DNA from: Adiantum capillus-veneris
Lineage: Eukaryota; Streptophyta; Polypodiopsida; Polypodiales; Pteridaceae
NCBI GenBank assembly: GCA_014529385.2
Contig: CM043959.1
Span: 89,135,529 to 89,195,528 of the forward strand
Direction of reading: 5' to 3'
DNA: 60,000 nt
Within the stretch, counting starts at the first letter, position 1. Each line of letters opens with the position of its first letter. The notes below the pieces were generated by a model that saw nothing but the letters and a program-made list of their open reading frames with translations, was not told the DNA's origin and made no database searches. The position numbers and the translations under genes are program-made. Positions 55,017-60,000 of this stretch are shown in pieces.

Positions 55017-55857
55017 CTTCTTTTTGCCCTTATCACCAGAATTGCCAGACGAAGTACTGCCAGCAGAAGCATTAGGAACAGAATTTTTGCCACTCGCAGC
55101 AGAACCATAAGAAGTGGCTGCATTACTGTTACCACCCTTTTTTTGAGAAGCAATAAAAGCCTATTCAACTGCACGCTGCCTAGTCCTATTTTTTCTAGAA
55201 AGTGACTCTTGCAACAGCAATGTGCATAATGCATCAAACTTGACAACTTTAGGATTTCCTTCGGTCATCAGTCTCCAAGTACTAGCAAAAGTCTGGTAGG
55301 AATCTGGTAAGGCATCAAGAACAGTCTGCACAAGGGAACTGTTTGAAATGACTTCACCTGCAGAAATAAGTTGCTCATTGATATCTTTGACACTAGTAAG
55401 GAAAGTGTCCATATCATCTTCCTCATGCATAATCTTCGATTGTAGCTCTTTACGCAGCAAAGCAATTTTAGCCTCATTGTGGCTTGCGTAAAGACTTGCT
55501 AGAATATCCCAAGCATGTTTTGCAGATTTTGCTGAACGGATGTAAGGAACAATGATGCGCTTCACAGACAACGCAATCAATGCATGAGCCTACGCATCCT
55601 TAACATCCCAATGAGCTTGTTCTGTCGTAGGCAAAACAAATCTAACAGCTGCAATCCTTGCAGCAACCTGCAACATCCTCAACATCGCCTACATCCTTAG
55701 AACCAGGACGTACATCAATGCCATGCACAATGTTCCAGACACCCTTTGACACAAGAACATGTTACATCATATAATCCCACATAGGGTAGTTGTCCCCATC
55801 CAACCTGTCCTCAACAGCAAACATCTTGAACACATATGTGTTGTTGTTGTCAGCCAT
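54817..55857 (-). pseudogene. Copia gag
   Basis: The start is the ATG at 55857: MADNNNTYVFKMFAVEDRLD then GDNYPMWDYMM and a stop. The conserved LDGDNYPxW block marks the gag N-terminus. The main surviving frame (55580-55161) reads SAKHAWDILASLYASHNEAK, LLRKELQSKIMHEEDDMDTF, QTVLDALPDSYQTFASTWRL, the UBN2 gag domain. A second stop/frameshift region lies between 55160 and 55020. Confidence 0.8.
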
Positions 55858-56164
55858 GGTAAATGCTGCACCTGATGTGAAAACTGCACGAAAATAGGAG
55901 AAACGGAGCGAGAACAACCTGTGCTATATAGCACGAACCGTAGAAGACTATAAGGCACCTGTTATGCAGAAAACGGCACTGACAGAAATTCTGCACAAAA
56001 TGACGAAATAGCCTGTGCAGTACTGTCTGTAGCGGAAACGGAGGCCGAAATGATCCTAAAATATTTATCGACCTGCGAATGCTCGCCAAAGCTCACTGAA
56101 ATCGGAGAAAATGAGCAGGCGTGTGCTGGAGCAGCTGGCGACTAAGCACGGGAGGACGTGACCT

Positions 56165-56176
56165 GCTCTGATACCA
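56165..56176 (-). other. Primer-binding site, perfect tRNA-Met type
   Basis: TGGTATCAGAGC on the minus strand, two bases inside the 5' LTR. Confidence 0.9.
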
Positions 56177-56178
56177 AT

Positions 56179-56403
56179 TGTTGGAATTAGGGTTGCAGAG
56201 AAACACACAGCTTAGAGAAGACGAAGGAAGCTCAAGGCACACAATAGAGAGTGTATAACTTAGTGTGCAATGGAAAGATAGATAGCCCTAGAGTGATGGG
56301 CGTATATACAATGCACGGGGGAAAAAACCTCCTAAAGAGGGAAAAAATGCACCGGCGGTCCTAGTGTGTTCACACACATCACTACCACATGTATATGGTA
56401 ACA
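56179..56403 (-). repeat. 5' LTR of the young copia element
   Basis: 225 bp with TG/CA ends. Near-identical partner of 51273-51499. Confidence 0.9.
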
Positions 56404-57281
56404 GTTGTCACCTTTTGAAACCAATTGTTCCAAGTTGTTATGGGTGAAGGCTTCAACCAATAGTTTTCGACCGCCCTATGCATTTCATCTAGTTGCAAGG
56501 GTGGTAAGGTACTCTGCCATGATTTTATTTGCAACATCGTTGTAGGTGGTGAACTTACAACGGGAGGTGTAAACTTTTTCTTGCTTGTATGGATATGTAC
56601 AATGGTAGGTGGAGGTTGTGTCGAAGCTTCTATTTCCGTATAGGAACTACATGAAGAGCAAGAAGCTTCATTTGCTTTCCCTGTTCCTGAGCTAGGTGGA
56701 ACAAATCGTTCTTTCTTTGGTACCCAAACTAGCTCTGGAGCGGGTGTGTCGCATTCTGTGATTTTTTCCTTTCCACGATCTTCAATTTGTTTTGGAGCCA
56801 CATGATTGAGCTCACATGCGCCCGGTGACAAGTAAGAGAACAATTTATGTTTTGGCACCCAGATTTGATCATTTCCTTCATAGTAGCCTTGGGATTCCAA
56901 TAGCTTTTTAGGAATCCAACGCAACATTTCTTTACATTTCTTGGGGCGAATGGGACGTCTCTTACCAGCAGGCTCCTGTCTTTTAGCATTGGCTATGGTT
57001 GCTAAAGAAGCTTTAGGGACCCACTTGTATGTTTTCTTTGTTATATTGGGATGGGTCTTGTGTGTATCAAGCTTTATTTCAGCTACATCAGTTGAAGCTC
57101 TAGAGACTTGGGCTATGGGGACATATGGTTCAACCTCTTGGACATGCAATGTTTTGGGTTTTATTTCCTTAAGAGGCAATATCTCAGGGACTATGGCTTG
57201 TGTGGTAGGGCTAAGAGTTGGTTTCCGTGTTGTGACACCCCCTGTCCCCCAATCAATAATGCATTCTGTGGCTATCATCAC
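56382..57281 (-). CDS. End of retropepsin-like domain plus WVPK-repeat extension (interrupted)
   Basis: The first residues (MMIATECIIDWGTGG) complete the retropepsin-like domain of the preceding frame after a one-base frameshift near 57280. A Pro/Lys-rich region follows with four spaced motifs: YKWVPKASLA, LRWIPKKLLE, QIWVPKHKLF and LVWVPKKERF. It ends WNNWFQKVTT at 56404, where the copia LTR interrupts it; the last few codons are LTR. I do not recognise the extension. Its position after integrase is that of the accessory or env-like ORF of some plant gypsy elements. Confidence 0.6.
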   Translation of the reverse strand: MMIATECIIDWGTGGVTTRKPTLSPTTQAIVPEILPLKEIKPKTLHVQEVEPYVPIAQVSRASTDVAEIKLDTHKTHPNITKKTYKWVPKASLATIANAKRQEPAGKRRPIRPKKCKEMLRWIPKKLLESQGYYEGNDQIWVPKHKLFSYLSPGACELNHVAPKQIEDRGKEKITECDTPAPELVWVPKKERFVPPSSGTGKANEASCSSCSSYTEIEASTQPPPTIVHIHTSKKKFTPPVVSSPPTTMLQIKSWQSTLPPLQLDEMHRAVENYWLKPSPITTWNNWFQKVTTVTIYMW

Positions 57282-57598
57282 GTGCGTCCTAGGTTTATAT
57301 TACCCTCCATAGTTCCAACAGGCATGACCAAAAAGTCTTGAGCTACAACCCCACTGTCATAACTGACAGAAGTGTGCCAAATTCCAAAAACTGCAGTTTT
57401 TTTCTTGTTGACACCCTTGACTTGGATAATACTCTCAGATAGAGGTGGCTTCCCTAACTGACACCACACCCCATATGATAGCAGATTATATTTAACACCC
57501 GTGTCCAATAAGGCATTATATAGAACTTTTCCATAGGTGCTGTTTAGCTCAATAGGGTATCGTAGAGGTGTGTCAGAGTCCAACCAATCCTCGTCCAT
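57278..57598 (-). CDS. Retropepsin-like domain located after integrase
   Basis: Reads ELNSTYGKVLYNALLDTGVK, YNLLSYGVWCQLG, VAQDFLVMPVGTMEGNINLG then RT. LLDTGVKYNLLS is the catalytic loop (DTG, then a hydrophobic N-L-L-S in place of ASHNFIS). INLGR with the following frame's IIDWG forms the closing LGRxW-xxxxxxIDW strand. It is in register with integrase across one TGA (57638-57640) and 13 codons. Order INT then PR is not the normal gypsy order. It may be a second protease, a captured domain, or a DTG-bearing accessory protein without activity. Confidence 0.65.
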   Translation of the reverse strand: MDEDWLDSDTPLRYPIELNSTYGKVLYNALLDTGVKYNLLSYGVWCQLGKPPLSESIIQVKGVNKKKTAVFGIWHTSVSYDSGVVAQDFLVMPVGTMEGNINLGRT

Positions 57599-57637
57599 TT
57601 CAACATGGAATGCATGTGTGACTCCAAGGTTAGCCTC

Positions 57638-58987
57638 TCATTTTTGTCTTATACGTTGTTGTCGCTCCTTAGCCTCAGCTTGAGCTTGTATCTTCTTCAA
57701 TTCTATTTGTGCCTTGGCTGCCTTTTTTGTATGGATGGCACACAACTCCTCTTGGCTTAAAGGATCATAGTATCTTTTAAATTTGCTCCCATTGAGGAAT
57801 CCAATGGTTTCAAATCCATCAAGAGTCTCCACATGAATGGTTCCTTGTGGGGTGATCTCACATACTCTATATGGTCCTTTTCTCGCATATTTCAACTTTT
57901 TCTTTTTGTTACGCACTTTATACATAAGGACTTTATCACCAACATTGATATCTTTGTTCTTTAGATGATGGTCAAACCATTTCTTCCTCCTATCTTTCTC
58001 CACAAGTGCATTTTGCACAACTAATTGCCTCTCTTCATCTAGCCTTTCAAGGATATATAATCGCTCAACTAAGGGGTTACCATCCCAACCTTCTTGAGAA
58101 GCTACTCGAAGACTAGGAATGAAAAACTCCCATGGCATAACCGCTTCTTGGCCATACACCATCTTGAATGGTGTGCAGTTAATGACAACTTTATACGCAG
58201 TACGATAAGCCCATAGAGCTGGTGTAAGCTTTAAATCCCAATCTGTACGATGAGCTTCCACCGTTTTGGTTAAGATAGAGATTAAGGTCTTATTGGTGCT
58301 CTCAGCTTGGCCATTTTCTTGTGGATAATAAGGTGTGGATTTATGGTGAGCTATCATAAAGTTGGTAGTGAGTTCTTTTATTACTCCATTTATAAAATGA
58401 GTACCATTGTCACTCACAATCTCAAAGGGACAACCAAATCTTGTAATAATGTTCTCAAAGAGAACCTTGGCAGTTGACCTCGCATCGGCCTTACGTGTCG
58501 CCCTGGCTTCCGCCCACTTTGTTACATAGTCAGTGGAAACGATAATATATCGAGATTGAGTGCTATGAGCCGCCGGACTAATTGGGCCTACAAAGTCCAA
58601 ACCCCATTCTTCAAATGGTTGAGTCACTTTAACAGGATGTAAGGGCATCCTATCCTTTTGTTGTGTGATCTTGTAACGTTGGCATTCATCACATCCTTTT
58701 GCAAAAAGTGATGCATCCTTAAATAAGGTTGGCCACCAATAGCCTGATTGCAACACCTTTCTAGCTGTTAGTTCCCCTGAGAAATGTCCTCCGGCTATAC
58801 CCATGTGGGCTTCTTGCAGTATGTATAAATACTCATCCTCACGGGCACAACGTCTAAGAATATCATCCTTCCCTAGCCTGTAGAGAGTTCCTGCAATGAG
58901 AGAGTAAGGTCCACATTCTTTTAACAGTTTTTGAGCTATGTCTTTACGAATCTCTTTGGGGGGAAAACCATTAACTAGAAAGTTCAC
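57638..58987 (-). CDS. Gypsy integrase (about 450 aa)
   Basis: The HHCC zinc domain is at residues about 60-100 (EAHMGIAGGHFSGELTARKV; YWWPTLFKDA; CDECQRYK). The core has WGLDFVGPISP (first Asp), FEIVSDNGTHFINGVIKELT (second Asp) and YYPQENGQAESTNKTLISIL (Glu), complete DD35E. The C-terminus has DKVLMYKVRNKKKKLKYARK and GPYRVCEI (GPY motif), then a Gln/Lys-rich tail and no chromodomain. It inserts element DNA. The displayed start follows a single TAA (59000-59002); the frame upstream is RNase H, so this is one pol frame with one stop. Confidence 0.85.
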   Translation of the reverse strand: MNFLVNGFPPKEIRKDIAQKLLKECGPYSLIAGTLYRLGKDDILRRCAREDEYLYILQEAHMGIAGGHFSGELTARKVLQSGYWWPTLFKDASLFAKGCDECQRYKITQQKDRMPLHPVKVTQPFEEWGLDFVGPISPAAHSTQSRYIIVSTDYVTKWAEARATRKADARSTAKVLFENIITRFGCPFEIVSDNGTHFINGVIKELTTNFMIAHHKSTPYYPQENGQAESTNKTLISILTKTVEAHRTDWDLKLTPALWAYRTAYKVVINCTPFKMVYGQEAVMPWEFFIPSLRVASQEGWDGNPLVERLYILERLDEERQLVVQNALVEKDRRKKWFDHHLKNKDINVGDKVLMYKVRNKKKKLKYARKGPYRVCEITPQGTIHVETLDGFETIGFLNGSKFKRYYDPLSQEELCAIHTKKAAKAQIELKKIQAQAEAKERQQRIRQK

Positions 58988-58999
58988 AATCTTCTCACT

Positions 59000-60000
59000 T
59001 TATTCAGGTATGGTTTCGACTAAGAATAGAGAAGTATCGGGCAACTCATCATCGACTCCAGTAGGGGCTTCACCATTGGGTATGCGAGACAAATGATTAG
59101 CCATGACATGTCTTTTACCAGGTGTCACCACAACGGTAAAATCAAACTCAAGGAGAATTAACAACCATCGTGTAATTCTTCCCGTGGAACAAGGTTTATT
59201 TAGTAGATACAACAAGGCTTGATGATCAACATAGAACACAAACTTGTTGGCCAGAAGGTAGTAGCGAAATTTCTTCACTGCATAAATCATACCTAAACCT
59301 TCTCGCTCTGTAGTGGTGTAGTTTCTTTTGGCATCATTCAACTGACGACTTGCAAAGCTAATGGGGTAGTCCAGTTTATGTTCTCCTGGTTGAGCTACAA
59401 CACACCCAATAGCAAAGTTCGATGCATCAATATGCACATGAAAAATTACATTCCAATCGGGCACTCGTAGAATAGGAGTGCTAGTCAAGGTCTTTTTCAA
59501 TGACTCATAAGCATGGTCACACTCCGCAGTCCATTGGAACTCAATAAGAAGCTTGTACAAAGGACGAGCTATCTCGGCAAAGTTTAAAATAAACCGTCGG
59601 TAATAACCAACATGGCCCATGAACCTTTGAACCCCTTTATAATTTGTAGGTGGTGGCAATTCAGCAATGGCTTTAATTTTGCTCTCATATGTGGAAATCC
59701 CATTTTTGGACACTATATACCCTAAAATGACTCCATGTTTAACCCAAAATTGGCATTTGAAAGGGTTTAAGGAGATGCGATACAACCTAAACTTCTCAAA
59801 CACTTTTCGTAAGCATGATAGATGTTCTTTCCAAGAGGAATAAACACAAAGGTCATCTAAGAAAGCTTCACAAAACTCCCTCAAATATTCTCTAAAAGCA
59901 GTGTTTATTAATCTTTGAAAGGTAGCAGGGGCATTGGTTAAACCAAAAGCCATAACGCGAAATGTGAACACTCCAAATTCGGTTATAAAGGTTGTTTTAG
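59000..60000 (-). CDS. Gypsy reverse transcriptase (partial) and RNase H
   Basis: It enters from beyond the right edge: the frame is open through KTTFITEFGVFTFRVMAFGL. RT shows LTNAPATFQRLINTAFREYL, AFLDDLCVYS (active site FLDD), YIVSKNGIST and FMGHVGYYRRFILNFAEIAR. RNase H shows HIDASNFAIGCVVAQ, ISFASRQLNDAKRNYTTTER (E), YVDHQALLYLL (D) and HVMANHLSR. No second, plant-type RNase H separates it from integrase, unlike the element at 19130-23000. The frame ends IPE-TAA, then continues in register into integrase. Confidence 0.85.
   Translation of the reverse strand, partial: KTTFITEFGVFTFRVMAFGLTNAPATFQRLINTAFREYLREFCEAFLDDLCVYSSWKEHLSCLRKVFEKFRLYRISLNPFKCQFWVKHGVILGYIVSKNGISTYESKIKAIAELPPPTNYKGVQRFMGHVGYYRRFILNFAEIARPLYKLLIEFQWTAECDHAYESLKKTLTSTPILRVPDWNVIFHVHIDASNFAIGCVVAQPGEHKLDYPISFASRQLNDAKRNYTTTEREGLGMIYAVKKFRYYLLANKFVFYVDHQALLYLLNKPCSTGRITRWLLILLEFDFTVVVTPGKRHVMANHLSRIPNGEAPTGVDDELPDTSLFLVETIPE

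Larger units (their letters stand above)
51273..56403 (-). mobile_element. Young Ty1/copia element, full length with both LTRs
   Basis: LTRs of 227 bp (51273-51499) and 225 bp (56179-56403) differ by only two substitutions and one 2-base indel. Primer-binding site, gag, protease, integrase, RT, RNase H and polypurine tract are all in place in minus orientation. A few stops and frameshifts break gag and pol. Flanks show GATGTC and GTTGTC rather than a perfect target duplication. It interrupts the C-terminal frame of a gypsy element. Confidence 0.9.
56404..60000 (-). mobile_element. Ty3/gypsy element with protease-like domain downstream of integrase
   Basis: The minus strand holds RT and RNase H (60000-59003), integrase (58998-57641), a retropepsin-like domain and an accessory C-terminus (57640-56404). 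After the copia insertion, a polypurine tract and LTR start are at 51243-51227. The first three frames are in register and separated only by single stops. The 5' half is beyond the window. Confidence 0.75.

Noticed and set aside
53526-55205. Several plus-strand frames of 60-135 codons opposite the copia pol
   Set aside because: They are antisense shadows of the protease-integrase frame, which has all its catalytic motifs.
51268-56408. A perfect target duplication for the young copia element
   Set aside because: The flanks are GATGTC-TT and GTTGTC. They are similar but not identical and offset by two bases, so a clean 5-bp duplication cannot be claimed.

Overview
This window looks like repeat-rich, gene-poor nuclear DNA from a land plant with a large genome. 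The support is plant-type TTTAGGG motifs, retrotransposons primed by initiator tRNA-Met (TGGTATCAGAGC), plant-style Ty1/copia and Ty3/gypsy proteins (chromoviruses and a Tat-like element with a second RNase H), L1-like LINEs, long (CT/AG)n tracts and GT-AG splice signals. The species cannot be named from sequence alone; a fern, lycophyte or other big-genome plant would fit. I see no intact host gene and no rRNA or tRNA gene.

Layout, left to right. 1-3067: remnants of copia elements, plus a minus-strand LTR (about 2153-2736) whose promoter carries a dense TTC/GAA heat-shock-element-like array upstream of its TATA box. 3068-5470: a complete non-autonomous LTR element (ACGCA target duplication) whose LTRs contain interstitial telomere-like repeats. 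5671-7391: an alternating purine-pyrimidine tract and a decayed LINE. 7482-7934: two host-gene exon fragments, one from an aldo/keto reductase. 8038-8428: a Tourist/PIF-like MITE with perfect 22-bp terminal inverted repeats. 9850-17647: a decayed minus-strand gypsy element, split by a 4.8-kb short-LTR element without recognisable coding (10544-15343, ACTTC target duplication). 17648-19095: an LTR of a family that recurs at 29306-29683 and 34812-36505. 19130-23000: a Tat-like gypsy element. 23043-26190: a pseudogene of an FCP1/SCP-like HAD phosphatase-domain protein, with an internal 1.1-kb array of TATGCTAATTAGCATA palindromes. 26195-28610: a chromovirus 3' end. 29684-34814: a copia element. 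34812-41463: a chromovirus with broken frames. 41640-45300: gag and leader of a Tat-like element carrying a periodic palindrome. 45310-48060: two LINE pieces meeting tail to tail at a long (AG)n tract. 48328-48605: a histone H3-like N-terminal fragment. 48700-51227: LTR pieces and an acidic unknown ORF. 51273-56403: a young copia element. It lies inside a gypsy element that runs off the right edge (56404-60000).

The most unusual coding arrangement is in the last gypsy element. A retropepsin-like domain (DTG, then LGR and an IIDWG end) and a C-terminal extension with four W(V/I)PK repeats lie downstream of the integrase, instead of protease upstream of reverse transcriptase. Most of the window reads as layered insertions; target duplications or broken reading frames give the order for several of them.
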